Notes: a model not told the origin generated them from the sequence alone. Numbered from the stretch's first letter, positions 1-7,610 are shown. The stretch: DNA of 14,853 nucleotides from Phycisphaerae bacterium (GCA_014380825.1 JACMJD010000589.1:1-14853); one strand, 5' to 3'. Translations and numbers: made by a program.

Positions 1-276
1 ATCGCCCGCATCATGCACGACGACGTCGGCCGCGCCGCTAGCATTCACATGTTTGTCTCGGGGGTGCTGGCTGTTGTGTTCGGGGTGAGCTTGCTGATCC
101 CAGTGTACATGCACTCTTTCCGCTATCGGTGGAGGTTCCTGCCGTACGTGGCGAACGACATCGGGTCTGTGCAGGTGGCGTTGTTCGTTATCTCAATACT
201 GTGGTTTGCCATCGCGCGAGTGTACGGCGCAGAAGCGTGGCGAGCGGCGAAGCGGTTCAGGAAATCGAACGCCTAG
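1..276 (+). CDS. possible small two-helix membrane protein (5' end uncertain)
   Basis: I do not recognise this protein. The reading frame is open from the window edge, so the gene may begin upstream. The first in-window ATG is at 13 and would give 87 aa. Counting from that Met, two hydrophobic stretches (about residues 12-33 and 51-70) could be membrane helices, and the C-terminus is basic. The stop codon at 274-276 is one base from the lpxD stop on the other strand, so the two genes converge without space for an ordinary terminator. The hydrophobic pattern and the fact that the frame ends exactly at the gene border favour a real gene. There is no recognisable family signature, so it could be the tail of a larger membrane protein. 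Confidence 0.45.
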   Translation: MARIMHDDVGRAASIHMFVSGVLAVVFGVSLLIPVYMHSFRYRWRFLPYVANDIGSVQVALFVISILWFAIARVYGAEAWRAAKRFRKSNA

Positions 277-277
277 A

Positions 278-1357
278 TCAGCTTTTCTGCATTGAGCGCA
301 GTTGCTTGATCTCGCGTTCCAACTCGCGAACCTTCTTAATCAGATCGGGCAACTTTCGAAACGCGACTTGCGATCGCAGTGTGCCGTTGTGCTCGTCGGC
401 GGGGATGCCGCTGACGCTCGCGCCGGCCTCGACGTCGCGATAGACGGCAGAGCAGGATGCGATGCGCGCGCCGTCGGCGATGTTCAAGTGCTCGACGATC
501 GCAGTCTGTCCGCCGATCACGACACCCGCCCCAAGGGTGACTGATCCTGCGATGCCCACCTGACCCGCGAATATGCAGTGGGGACCGAGCACGGCGTTGT
601 GACCAATCTGCACCTGGTTGTCGAGCTTGGTTCCGCGGCCAACGCGCGTGGCGGCGAATTTGGCTCGATCGACGCACGTACACGAGCCGATCTCGACATC
701 GTCTTCGATCACGACCGTGCCGATGTGCGGAATTTTCACGTGTTGTTTGCGCTTCGGATCCCACTTGTAGCCGAAGCCGTCGGTGCCGATGACGCAGCCG
801 GAGTTGAGGATCACGCGATTGCCGATCGTCACGCGCTCGCGCACGGAGACATTGGGGAAGATCTGACAATCGTCGCCGATCGTCACGTCGTCGCCGACGA
901 ACGCGCCGGCATGAACAAACGTATTTCGGCCAATCCTCGTGCGCTCGCCGATCTGGACGAACGGGCCGACGCGAGCACCTTCGCCCAGCGTCGCGCTGGG
1001 CGCGACTCGAGCGGCGGGATCGATTCCAACCGGCGGCATTTGAATTGGCGGGGCGAACAGTGGCAGGACCAGCGCCACGGCCAGATCCGAATCGTCCACC
1101 AGCATCAAAGCGGGCGCGGATTTACCACCGTCGCCATTGCCGCCGGATTTTGCCTCGGCGGGCAGCCTCACCGATCGATCGACGATCACGGCCGTCGCGC
1201 GGGTCGCAGCGAATTGTTCGAGATATTCCCCGGAGGAAAGAAACGAAACGTCGGTGGGGCCGGCGTCGGTAAGCGTGGCGATGCCGCTAACCTGACGCGA
1301 AGTGTCACCGCTCACAGGCACGTTCAGCAATGCGGCGATGTCTGCAACAGTTGGCAT
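278..1357 (-). CDS. lpxD: UDP-3-O-(3-hydroxyacyl)glucosamine N-acyltransferase LpxD
   Basis: LpxD transfers a 3-hydroxyacyl chain from acyl carrier protein to the 2-amino group of UDP-3-O-acyl-glucosamine, the third enzyme of lipid A synthesis, in the cytoplasm. The 359-aa length is normal for the family. Residues 1-105 form the uridine-binding N-domain. Residues about 112-320 are hexapeptide repeats (I-G-x-x-x-x pattern) that build a left-handed beta-helix. The motif NQVQIGHN holds the expected catalytic histidine (H253), and GTDGFGY (191-197) is the conserved substrate loop. The C-terminal segment 335-357 is a short charged helix or coiled coil, as in trimeric LpxD. A Gly-rich insert lies at 71-79. 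The ATG at 1357 is preceded by GGAG seven bases upstream. It is the last gene of bamA-skp-lpxD. No fabZ or lpxA follows, unlike in most proteobacteria. Confidence 0.97.
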   Translation of the reverse strand: MPTVADIAALLNVPVSGDTSRQVSGIATLTDAGPTDVSFLSSGEYLEQFAATRATAVIVDRSVRLPAEAKSGGNGDGGKSAPALMLVDDSDLAVALVLPLFAPPIQMPPVGIDPAARVAPSATLGEGARVGPFVQIGERTRIGRNTFVHAGAFVGDDVTIGDDCQIFPNVSVRERVTIGNRVILNSGCVIGTDGFGYKWDPKRKQHVKIPHIGTVVIEDDVEIGSCTCVDRAKFAATRVGRGTKLDNQVQIGHNAVLGPHCIFAGQVGIAGSVTLGAGVVIGGQTAIVEHLNIADGARIASCSAVYRDVEAGASVSGIPADEHNGTLRSQVAFRKLPDLIKKVRELEREIKQLRSMQKS

Positions 1358-1425
1358 GGCCGCGCTCCGATACGCGTGTTCGCCGACGCCATCATATCGG
1401 CGGCGGCGGACACGGTAATTTCCGT

Positions 1426-2028
1426 TTACTGCCCCTTCTCATATTTCGCATTCAGCGCGGCGACCACATCGGCGCTGATGTCGATCTGCGGCTTGAAGAA
1501 CAGCACGTTGCGGCTGTTGATCAAGCCACGGAGCTGGTCGACGTTCACCGCATCAAGATTCTCCGGAATCTCTGGTCGCTGATCGGTGACGACCAGATCA
1601 ATTCCTTTTTGCGTGGCCACTTCGCTTACGGCGTTGGTGATGCGCGTGAAGATGCCCAGCAGTTGCCGCTTCTGATCGTTCTGCACTTCCACCTGGATCA
1701 TCTTGCCCCAGACTTCGTAATCCACGGCGGCCTGCATCAGGTCGCGATTCGCTTCAGCGTAGCCGGCCGAATCCGACTTCAGCTGATCCCGCCGCGCCTG
1801 AAGATCCTTGATCTTCTGCTGCTTCTCGAACTGCGTGTTCTTGACCTGCTGTTCCTTTGCCTCCATCGCTTTGCGAAGGTCGCCGGTTTCCTTCAGCTCC
1901 TGAAAGATCTTCGCCGGGTTGGCAATCGCAACTTTCGTCGGCTGGATTTGTGCGGACGCGTTCGAATCAGTGAGTGCAATCGCGATCAAAGCGATCAGCG
2001 CCAACGGCGCAAGTCGGAGAGTTCTCAT
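1426..2028 (-). CDS. skp: OmpH/Skp family periplasmic chaperone
   Basis: This is a 200-aa OmpH/Skp-type protein. Skp homotrimers hold unfolded outer-membrane proteins in the periplasm and deliver them to the BAM complex. A signal peptide occupies residues 1-26, with a basic start, a long Leu/Ile/Ala core, and a likely cut after ASA before Gln. The mature part begins with the family's short beta strand (KVAIANPAKIF) and continues into a long Glu/Lys/Gln-rich helix, about residues 42-130, that would form the tentacle coiled coil. Strand residues such as IDLVVTDQRP then return to the body. An in-frame ATG at 2166 would add 46 residues that overlap the end of bamA and hide the signal peptide. I chose 2028 because the signal peptide starts there and AAGGAAA lies about ten bases upstream. 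It sits 58 bp after bamA and 68 bp before lpxD, the common gene order. Confidence 0.92.
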   Translation of the reverse strand: MRTLRLAPLALIALIAIALTDSNASAQIQPTKVAIANPAKIFQELKETGDLRKAMEAKEQQVKNTQFEKQQKIKDLQARRDQLKSDSAGYAEANRDLMQAAVDYEVWGKMIQVEVQNDQKRQLLGIFTRITNAVSEVATQKGIDLVVTDQRPEIPENLDAVNVDQLRGLINSRNVLFFKPQIDISADVVAALNAKYEKGQ

Positions 2029-2086
2029 GGTTTTCGTTTCCTTTCGGGTCGACGGAAATGCCGACGCCTGTGTTGCCGCGAAGTTG

Positions 2087-4564
2087 TTAGTTCTGGAATC
2101 CCAGGGAGAAGCTAATGATCTGCGTATCGTCTTCGTCATCCTTTGTGATCGGAATGGCGAGGTCAATCGCGATCGGCACTTGTCCGAGGAACGGCAGGGT
2201 CAAGCGCACTCCAGCCCCGATGCTGGTTCGGATTGTACCGATTTCGACGCTCGGCTCAACCGTGCCGAAGTCGGTGAACACTACGCCACGCAGGCTTTCA
2301 GCGTAAAGTGGGAAACTGATCTCCGCCGTGCCAGTCAAGCTGAAATCGCCGCCGATGCGATCGTCGTCGGGGCCTGAGCGCGGGCTGACGCCGCGGTAGG
2401 CGAATCCCCGGATCGATCCGATGCCGCCGCCATAAAACCGCTCGAAGAACGGATCGTCGCCGGTGATGTATCCGGCATCGAAGTGCAGGCCGAAGATTGT
2501 TTTGCGATCCAGCAGGTCCTCGGAAATGGTCTTGTAGTAGTCGAAGCCGGCGGTGAAGCGCTGGAAGTTGTAATCGCCGCCCAGCAGGCCGAATGATTCC
2601 CAGCCGAGCGAGGTCGTGGTTCCTCGGTAAGGGACCAGCCCGCGGTTGGTCGTATCGCGCCGACCGGAGATTCCGATGCTGGTCAGCACGCTGTTGCCTT
2701 CGGCCTCGAGGATTTCCACAGCCCGGATTTCCTTGTCCTCGATATCGTGGATGTCGACGTTTTCGGCGCGAAGCGAAAGACGCGCCGAATAGACGTAATC
2801 AAATCGCTTATCGAGTGACAACCGCCCGCCGAGGCGCTGATCGGTGTAGTTCTCGCGGACGCGGTTTCGCAGGTACGCTTCGGCGCCGAAGCCGTAGGGC
2901 TGATCGAACACATACGGATCGAAGAACCGGATCGACGCGTTGGTCTGGCTGGTGCCGGGCTCAAAGCTTAGCCGCAGCGTTTGGCCCGCGCCGGTGAAGG
3001 CCTTGTCGCTGAACAGCTCGCCCCAGCTTCGCGGCCAATTGGTGATGTCAAAGTTCTTCTGCTCGTACGTGAGGTTGCCACCCACGCCGCCGTTGCTATT
3101 GATGCCAGCGCCGACGCTGAGATTGGCGCTGCTGCCTTCCTTCACCTCGACCAGAATGTCGCGCGTTTCCGGGTCATCACCCGTGGGCGAAATGTTCACC
3201 GACGTGAACAAACCAGGCACGGCGCGAATGCGATCGGTCGCATCCTGCAACTCACCGGCGTTGTACAACTGACCCGGGCGGACACGCATCTCGCGCAGGA
3301 TTACTTTGTCCTGCACCTTGGTGTTGCCCTTGACGATGATGCGGCCCATGCGGAACGGCTTGCCTTCGGAGACGTTGTAAACCAGTTCGACGCGCCCAGC
3401 CTCGCGACGGAAAACGGTGTCAACTCCGAACGGGCTGCGAGAGTTGCCGATGCGCAGATAATCTGGATCGAGCGAGCCCGGCTGATAGATAAAACCATAC
3501 GGGCTGTACGCGCGCACGACCTGGCGAATGTCGCGCTGCAACACCTCGTTATCGAACGGCTGGCCTTCGACGAGCTTCAGATCTTTCCGCAGCTCGGCCT
3601 CGCCGACGCTGGCGTTGCCTTTGAAGGTGATCTTATCGACGACGTATCGCACGCCTTCTTCGACAACGAAGTCCACCTGCACTTCGGACAAGTCCGGCGA
3701 AAAGATGATCTTCCTGCCAACGCGCGCGTCGAAGAAACCCTTCTGCTGATAATACTTCCGCACCGATGCCACGTCGTCATCGATCTGACTCGCATCGTAC
3801 GTGCCGGGCCGGAAAATCCAGATCCAATGACGCGTTTGGATCTGATCCTTGAGGCGGTCATCCGAGAACGAATGGTTGCCGCGGAAGTTGACCTTCCGCA
3901 CGCGAACGTTCGGCCCTTCGACAACGTTGAAGACCAGCGTTCCGGTTTTGCCGAGCTGTTCCGAATCGAAATCGACGTGCGCGAACGGGTAGTTCTTATC
4001 TTTGTAGAGATTCTCGATTGCCTGCTTGGAAAGCGAAATGCGGAACCGATCGATCGCTTCGCCGGGCTTCACATCAATCGCCTGGCGGATGCTGAATTCG
4101 TCGATGTTGGCGTTGCCCTGGATGCGAATGTCGCGGATCTGCCGCTGCTCGCTGACGGTGAAGACGACAATCACGCCGCCGGTTGCGGTGGGTTCGACTT
4201 TCGCTTCAACGTTGGAGAATTTGCGCAGGCCGTAGATGCGTTGATAGTCTTCCTGTGCGGTGGCCGGATCGAATCGCTCGCCGACGCGCGAGCGCACGAG
4301 ATTGAGGATGATTGCGGTGGGAACTTCGGTGTTGCCAACAACGCGAACGTCTTCGATCCGTCGGCCGGTAAGCGAGCCCGAGGCGCCAACGTCCGCCGGT
4401 CGATTTGCTGTGGGCCGAGCGCCCGCCGGCGGGGCAGCAGGCGAAGTCGCGGTCGGTGGAGATGGGGCGGGCCGAGTCTGAGCCAGCACCGCCGACGATG
4501 GCAGGGTCATGCTGACAACGATCATGCCGACGCCGAGACGACGCGTCAGACGATACAGCGTCAT
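2087..4564 (-). CDS. bamA: outer membrane protein assembly factor BamA (Omp85)
   Basis: BamA is the central barrel of the BAM complex, which inserts beta-barrel proteins into the outer membrane. With this start it has 825 aa. A signal peptide covers 1-28 (AVLA before Gln), followed by a Pro/Ala-rich linker (31-60). Five POTRA domains follow at about 68-140, 141-218, 219-304, 305-401 and 402-477, each with the GN-type turn after its first strand (VVGNTE, IQGNAN, FRGNHS, FKGNAS, VKGNTK). A 16-strand Omp85 barrel runs from about 480 to the end. The hallmark loop-6 motif is SIRGF (717-721). POTRA4 is enlarged by a loop around 352-390. The last strand ends ISFSLGF with two residues after the aromatic. 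The frame also has an ATG at 4624 (20 residues longer) and a GTG between. I prefer 4564 for the signal peptide, although its ribosome site is weak. It leads the bamA-skp-lpxD operon. Confidence 0.96.
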   Translation of the reverse strand: MTLYRLTRRLGVGMIVVSMTLPSSAVLAQTRPAPSPPTATSPAAPPAGARPTANRPADVGASGSLTGRRIEDVRVVGNTEVPTAIILNLVRSRVGERFDPATAQEDYQRIYGLRKFSNVEAKVEPTATGGVIVVFTVSEQRQIRDIRIQGNANIDEFSIRQAIDVKPGEAIDRFRISLSKQAIENLYKDKNYPFAHVDFDSEQLGKTGTLVFNVVEGPNVRVRKVNFRGNHSFSDDRLKDQIQTRHWIWIFRPGTYDASQIDDDVASVRKYYQQKGFFDARVGRKIIFSPDLSEVQVDFVVEEGVRYVVDKITFKGNASVGEAELRKDLKLVEGQPFDNEVLQRDIRQVVRAYSPYGFIYQPGSLDPDYLRIGNSRSPFGVDTVFRREAGRVELVYNVSEGKPFRMGRIIVKGNTKVQDKVILREMRVRPGQLYNAGELQDATDRIRAVPGLFTSVNISPTGDDPETRDILVEVKEGSSANLSVGAGINSNGGVGGNLTYEQKNFDITNWPRSWGELFSDKAFTGAGQTLRLSFEPGTSQTNASIRFFDPYVFDQPYGFGAEAYLRNRVRENYTDQRLGGRLSLDKRFDYVYSARLSLRAENVDIHDIEDKEIRAVEILEAEGNSVLTSIGISGRRDTTNRGLVPYRGTTTSLGWESFGLLGGDYNFQRFTAGFDYYKTISEDLLDRKTIFGLHFDAGYITGDDPFFERFYGGGIGSIRGFAYRGVSPRSGPDDDRIGGDFSLTGTAEISFPLYAESLRGVVFTDFGTVEPSVEIGTIRTSIGAGVRLTLPFLGQVPIAIDLAIPITKDDEDDTQIISFSLGFQN

Positions 4565-4660
4565 CGAGCCAAGCTGAGGTGATCTCACGCGGTGGCGCTT
4601 CCCTGTGAATCCGTTCCCATCCATCGCACCGCAGCGCTCGCCGCGATTCGCGTGAGGCGA

Positions 4661-4688
4661 AGTGTATTCGGGGAGGAGTGGATGTCAA
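4661..4688 (-). promoter_or_regulatory. predicted sigma70 promoter for bamA-skp-lpxD
   Basis: On the minus strand a perfect -35 hexamer TTGACA (4683-4688) is followed by a 16-base spacer and TACACT (4661-4666), a 4/6 match to the -10 consensus. Transcription would start near 4654. That leaves a leader of about 90 bases to the bamA ATG at 4564, or about 30 to the upstream ATG at 4624. The -35 box overlaps the stop codon of the Uma2 remnant. It is the best promoter match I found by eye, but it is a consensus match only. Confidence 0.5.
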
Positions 4689-4984
4689 AACACGCGGGCC
4701 GCGCGCGCTGGACGATTGTCTGAAGGAAGCAAATCTCGGACAGCGATCGAGCTCACCAATTGTCCTGCGATGACCAACTCTACCGAATCGCTCGGCGAAA
4801 AGACCGCGCGAGCGCGATACGCCGGGGCTGGCGTGTAGCCAGTCGGCTCCGTATACACTTCGAGCTGTGAGTCGACGAGGTTGATGATCCAGTAAATCGC
4901 GATACCCGCGCGAGTGTAGATGCGGGCCTTGTCACGTCGGTCTTCTGCCAGAGATCGCTCGGCGATCTCGAATGGCTCGGTCAT
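4685..4984 (-). pseudogene. Uma2-family (DUF820) PD-(D/E)XK nuclease-like remnant, N-terminus missing
   Basis: The 99-aa frame matches the C-terminal half of Uma2/DUF820 proteins. It has the helix SLAEDRRDKARIYTRAGI, the signature strand IYWIINL followed by LEVYTEP, and a final SVELVIAGQLVSSIAVRDLLP that resembles the usual family ending. Full-length members are about 190 aa. The N-terminal half, which carries the PD and (D/E)XK-side acidic residues, is absent. A TGA codon lies directly before the ATG, and the upstream DNA encodes a different protein, so the missing half is not recoverable by a frameshift nearby. I therefore read it as a decayed remnant, although a short expressed protein cannot be excluded. 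It lies 38 bp after the lipoprotein gene in the same direction, and its stop overlaps the bamA -35 box. Uma2 genes are often multi-copy and mobile in planctomycetes and cyanobacteria, which is family knowledge and not seen here. Confidence 0.7.
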
Positions 4985-5022
4985 TCAAACGATCGCCGCA
5001 CGGTTGTTCCGGTGCTCGTCGC

Positions 5023-5439
5023 TCAATCGCTCGCGAATTGCCAGTCAACATCCACAACCTTGTCGGCGACGTCATAGTAGTACCACGCGTAGTTAAGACC
5101 GAAAAAATGGTGAAAGTCCGGACCGAAATAGCGCTCGAGGCTGGCGACTGGTTGGCCAGTGCGCCGCTCGCTGTTAAGTGCACGTTCACGAACGCCAGGC
5201 AGATCAAAACTCTCCCACCCGCCCGCCGGACGCGTGGCCGCGTAATAGGACGGGTAGGGCCTATGCGGTAGCGGCTCGTCCCACTTCTTACGAACATCCT
5301 CGCGCGTCGTTCGGCCCGGCGGGTAGATCCTCAGCAATTCCTGACGTCGCTCGTCCGTATGCTCCGCGGCGGATTTGCATCCGACCATCGCGTAGCAAAT
5401 CGCAACGCCAAGGATGATTAACGTGAGGCGGTGCATCAT
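5023..5439 (-). CDS. small putative lipoprotein with BamE/SmpA-like motif
   Basis: This is a 138-aa protein of unknown function. Residues 1-20 form a hydrophobic export signal ending in MVGC. This fits a loose lipobox (Val at -2 and Gly at -1 are acceptable, Met at -3 is unusual), so Cys21 is the likely lipidated residue. The mature part carries PGRTTREDVRKKWDEP (about 41-56), which resembles the PG-x-T-x-x-x-V-x-x-x-x-G-x-P turn of BamE/SmpA-type small lipoproteins. The rest is rich in Tyr, Trp and Phe, with FFGLNYAWYYYDVADKVVDVDW near the end looking like paired strands. That would suit an export-linked envelope protein. It starts 12 bp after the Clp N-domain gene, so the two are probably co-transcribed. 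A Met immediately follows the first Met and could be the true start. The BamE resemblance is weak and local. Confidence 0.68.
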   Translation of the reverse strand: MMHRLTLIILGVAICYAMVGCKSAAEHTDERRQELLRIYPPGRTTREDVRKKWDEPLPHRPYPSYYAATRPAGGWESFDLPGVRERALNSERRTGQPVASLERYFGPDFHHFFGLNYAWYYYDVADKVVDVDWQFASD

Positions 5440-5451
5440 GAAATAACTCGC

Positions 5452-5910
5452 TTATTCCTCGACTTTGTAGTTCGCCTCGCCGGAGATCGTCAAGATCATT
5501 GCACTCGCGCGCTCAAACGACACCTCCTGCCTCGCCAAGACGCGTGCAGATGCGAAATCGGGATTGCGCAGAAGCGCGAGCAGCATGTGCTCGGTGCCGA
5601 CATGTTTGTGGCCGAGCTCTCGCGCGATCTCGATTGCTTCTTGAATCGCCACCTTGAAATCACGTGTTTGCGGAAGCTTGGTCGGCGCCGTTCCAGCGTC
5701 CAAGCTGCGCGGCTGGTTTTCCAGGTCTCGCCGCAGCTCGTGAAGATCAACGCCCATCCGACTCAGCGCCAGATGACAGAGCCCGCGCGGCTCCTTCGTA
5801 AGGCCGAGCAATAGTTCCGCGTCACCAATGATCTTCCCGCCCAGGCGGTGCGTCTCCTGATTGGCGATCGCGACGGCGATGCGCGCGATCTTCGTAACCT
5901 GCTCAAACAT
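5452..5910 (-). CDS. stand-alone Clp N-domain protein (ClpA/ClpC N-terminal type)
   Basis: The 152-aa protein consists of the double Clp_N repeat found at the N-terminus of ClpA, ClpC and ClpB, without any AAA+ ATPase module. In full-size Clp proteins this domain binds adaptors and substrates. Repeat 1 (about 2-66) is degenerate, with IGDAELLLGL where the family normally reads IGTEHLLLGL. Repeat 2 (about 82-146) keeps the consensus HKHVGTEHMLLALL. The frame is open for another 131 codons upstream, but that extension is low-complexity and unrelated to any family. MFEQVTKIAR is the standard domain beginning and is preceded by GGAAGGTGG, so I start at 5910. An extended -10 element lies just upstream. 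Such single-domain proteins often act as adaptors or decoys for Clp ATPases (inference). The lipoprotein gene follows after 12 bp. Confidence 0.9.
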   Translation of the reverse strand: MFEQVTKIARIAVAIANQETHRLGGKIIGDAELLLGLTKEPRGLCHLALSRMGVDLHELRRDLENQPRSLDAGTAPTKLPQTRDFKVAIQEAIEIARELGHKHVGTEHMLLALLRNPDFASARVLARQEVSFERASAMILTISGEANYKVEE

Positions 5911-5933
5911 TTCCACCTTCCGTTCAGGATTCG

Positions 5934-5942
5934 ATTCTACCA
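5934..5942 (-). promoter_or_regulatory. possible extended -10 promoter for the Clp N-domain gene
   Basis: On the minus strand TGGTAGAAT fits the extended -10 pattern TGnTATAAT, with 5/6 in the hexamer (5934-5939) and TG at 5941-5942. The start of transcription would be about 5927, leaving a leader of about 17 bases that contains the ribosome site GGAAGG. No good -35 hexamer is seen at the right distance, which is acceptable for extended -10 promoters. Confidence 0.4.
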
Positions 5943-6395
5943 TTCCGTTCGCGCAAATCTCTGCCCCGTCGGTGATTGGGCCAGGACCAGTTTGTTGTCC
6001 ACATCGGTCGTGGATTTTGGCCGCTTTCGTGGGTGTTTTGAGGTAAAATGATCGAGCCGCCACGCGGTATGCTCGCCGGTCGCGGTGAGGTCGCTCGCTA
6101 ACGCACCTACGCCGGGCACGATCCAGTTCACGCAATTTGACAGGCGCTTCTTGCTCGGTTTTCAGTTCGCGAAAGTCCGGAGGCGAACCCAAAAGAGCCA
6201 AATGCTGAGCGGCTGCGCAATCGTTGGCCGGGCCGGGAGATGGCGGAAGAATAAAAGGCGGTGTGGTGCGAAAAGATGAGCGAATCGAGCGGAGCGAAGC
6301 CAAAGAATCAGGGGTCGAAACCGGTGCTCGGCGATGGTTGGCCGATGGCGCGAGGATGCTGCGGAAGGGTCAGGCGGTGGTTAGCGGACGGTTGA

Positions 6396-6415
6396 TCGCA
6401 CCCTTGCGGTTGCGA
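6396..6415 (-). terminator. hairpin after the VWA gene, possible terminator without U-run
   Basis: Four bases after the VWA stop codon (6420-6422), the minus strand can fold an 8-bp stem with one A-G mismatch (TCGCA/TGCGA outside, CC/GG inside) closed by a GCAA tetraloop of the stable GNRA class. No run of T follows, so it is not a textbook intrinsic terminator. Its place at the end of a long co-directional cluster fits termination or 3'-end protection. Confidence 0.35.
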
Positions 6416-6419
6416 GCGT

Positions 6420-7610
6420 CTACGCGATGTACGCCTTCTTCTTCCGCCCGCTCAGATAGCTCTCCATGATGCAGCTCGCGAGCTGGCCGCTGTTTGTATA
6501 GAACGCGACGCCCTTGGTCAGCTTGGTCAGTTGGTCGACGAAGCCGACCCAGTCCATGCCCCAATAGTCCTCGATGAGCGCGAATGTCGCGATCCGGCAG
6601 CCTTCCTTCACGCTCAGCACCGCTTCCTTCAACGTCGCGACGGTGCTGCGTTCATCGGGTGGATACAGAAGGTAAACGTGATCGCCTTGCACGTGCGCGG
6701 TGGGCTGGCCGTCGGTGATGATGAAGATCTGTTTGTTCTCGCTCGTGCGTTTGCGAAGGATCCGCCTGGCCATCTGCAGGCCCATGTGCAGGTTCGTGAA
6801 ATGCTGCGGGGCCTGATCGAGCTTGTCGATCGGGACTTTCAGGCGGACCTGATAATCGTAGATCGTCACCGGCTTGGGCATCATCAGCGGCAACGCGATC
6901 TCGGGGATTTTCGCGGCGCCGGAATAGAAGCCGACGAAGTCGATGCTGTCCTGGGGGAACTTCGAACGGATGAGTCCCTGCATCGCCAGCGCGACTTTTT
7001 TCGCGGCGAGGAAACGTCCGTACCGCATCATCGAGCCAGACATGTCCAGGAGGACGACGGTCGAGCAACTGGTAACTCCTTCGTGGAGATGGAGTTCGAA
7101 ATCCGATTCCTTGAACTGGATTTTTCCCTTGCGAAGTTGCGCGTCGGACACGCCCGCTGAAGCGGGCTCGCCAATGGCGCTTGCGCGCACGAGCGCGTTG
7201 TGAAGGGTTTGATGTAGGTCGAGTTCGCTGACGGGATCACCGTACTGATACGGTTTGGTTCCTTCGATGCGTTCGCCACCGAGTCCGGGCGTGACTTTTT
7301 CGTGACCTTCGCGTTGACCATCGCGCATGTTCGCGAAGACTTCCATGAGCGCGCGTTGCTGCATGCGCCCGACGGCTTTGGGCGTCAGTCGCAGTTTTCC
7401 TTTGCCGTCCTTGTCGAGCATGCCCTCTTGAAGCATCTGCTCGAGAAGCTCCGATTGCTCGGCGTTCTTCGGGTCGTTCATCATCTGCTGGATGGCGCGC
7501 AGCGCCTGCTCGCCGTATTGCAGAATGAACTGCATGAGTTGGTCGGAGCCGAAGAGTTTGTCGGGCGTTGGAAACTCGCCGCCGTCGAATTCGCCGTAGT
7601 AATACTTCAT
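6420..7610 (-). CDS. VWA-domain (CoxE-like) protein
   Basis: This is a 396-aa soluble protein with no signal peptide or membrane segment. Residues about 183-375 form a von Willebrand A domain. The MIDAS metal site is complete: DMSGS (Asp189, Ser191, Ser193), Thr272 in FTNLHMG, and Asp300 in ITDG. The N-terminal half is helical and charged, with a DPVSELDLHQTLHNAL segment (125-140) preceding the domain. This layout is typical of VWA/CoxE-like proteins that usually pair with a MoxR-type AAA+ ATPase for metal-dependent remodelling or cofactor insertion. No such ATPase is in the window. It lies 66 bp after the W2 pilin gene in the same direction, so it may be read with the pilin cluster, but it has no secretion signal that would place it in a pilus. 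The ATG at 7610 lacks a clear Shine-Dalgarno sequence. Family assignment is firm and the specific job is unknown. Confidence 0.9.
   Translation of the reverse strand: MKYYYGEFDGGEFPTPDKLFGSDQLMQFILQYGEQALRAIQQMMNDPKNAEQSELLEQMLQEGMLDKDGKGKLRLTPKAVGRMQQRALMEVFANMRDGQREGHEKVTPGLGGERIEGTKPYQYGDPVSELDLHQTLHNALVRASAIGEPASAGVSDAQLRKGKIQFKESDFELHLHEGVTSCSTVVLLDMSGSMMRYGRFLAAKKVALAMQGLIRSKFPQDSIDFVGFYSGAAKIPEIALPLMMPKPVTIYDYQVRLKVPIDKLDQAPQHFTNLHMGLQMARRILRKRTSENKQIFIITDGQPTAHVQGDHVYLLYPPDERSTVATLKEAVLSVKEGCRIATFALIEDYWGMDWVGFVDQLTKLTKGVAFYTNSGQLASCIMESYLSGRKKKAYIA

Larger units (their letters stand above)
5911..6419. other. 509-bp intergenic region
   Basis: The region lies between the Clp N-domain gene and the VWA gene. 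It holds the extended -10 element next to the Clp gene and a hairpin next to the VWA stop codon. In between I see no gene with family features on either strand. The open minus-strand frame that continues the Clp gene upstream to 6303 is Arg/Pro-rich and has no hydrophobic or domain pattern. A plus-strand frame starting at 6224 runs into the antisense of the VWA gene. A single DnaA-box-like word (TTGTCCACA, 5995-6003) is probably chance. Confidence 0.6.

Noticed and set aside
578..1582. Plus-strand open frame (334 codons) antisense to lpxD
   Set aside because: It is antisense to the hexapeptide-repeat gene. Its regular Asp/Ala/His pattern is only the complement of the repeat codons.
2981..4582. 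Long plus-strand open frame (533 codons) antisense to bamA
   Set aside because: It is the shadow of a securely identified gene in high-GC DNA, with no family signature.
5995..6003. DnaA-box-like word TTGTCCACA
   Set aside because: It is a single near-match with no cluster of boxes, no AT-rich unwinding region and no replication genes nearby.
5911..6303. N-terminal extension of the Clp N-domain frame by 131 codons
   Set aside because: The extension has no domain or signal features, while the domain's standard start MFEQ has a ribosome site and a promoter-like element immediately upstream.
6224..6469. Plus-strand 81-codon frame in the intergenic region
   Set aside because: It runs into the antisense of the VWA gene and shows no recognisable composition or ribosome site.
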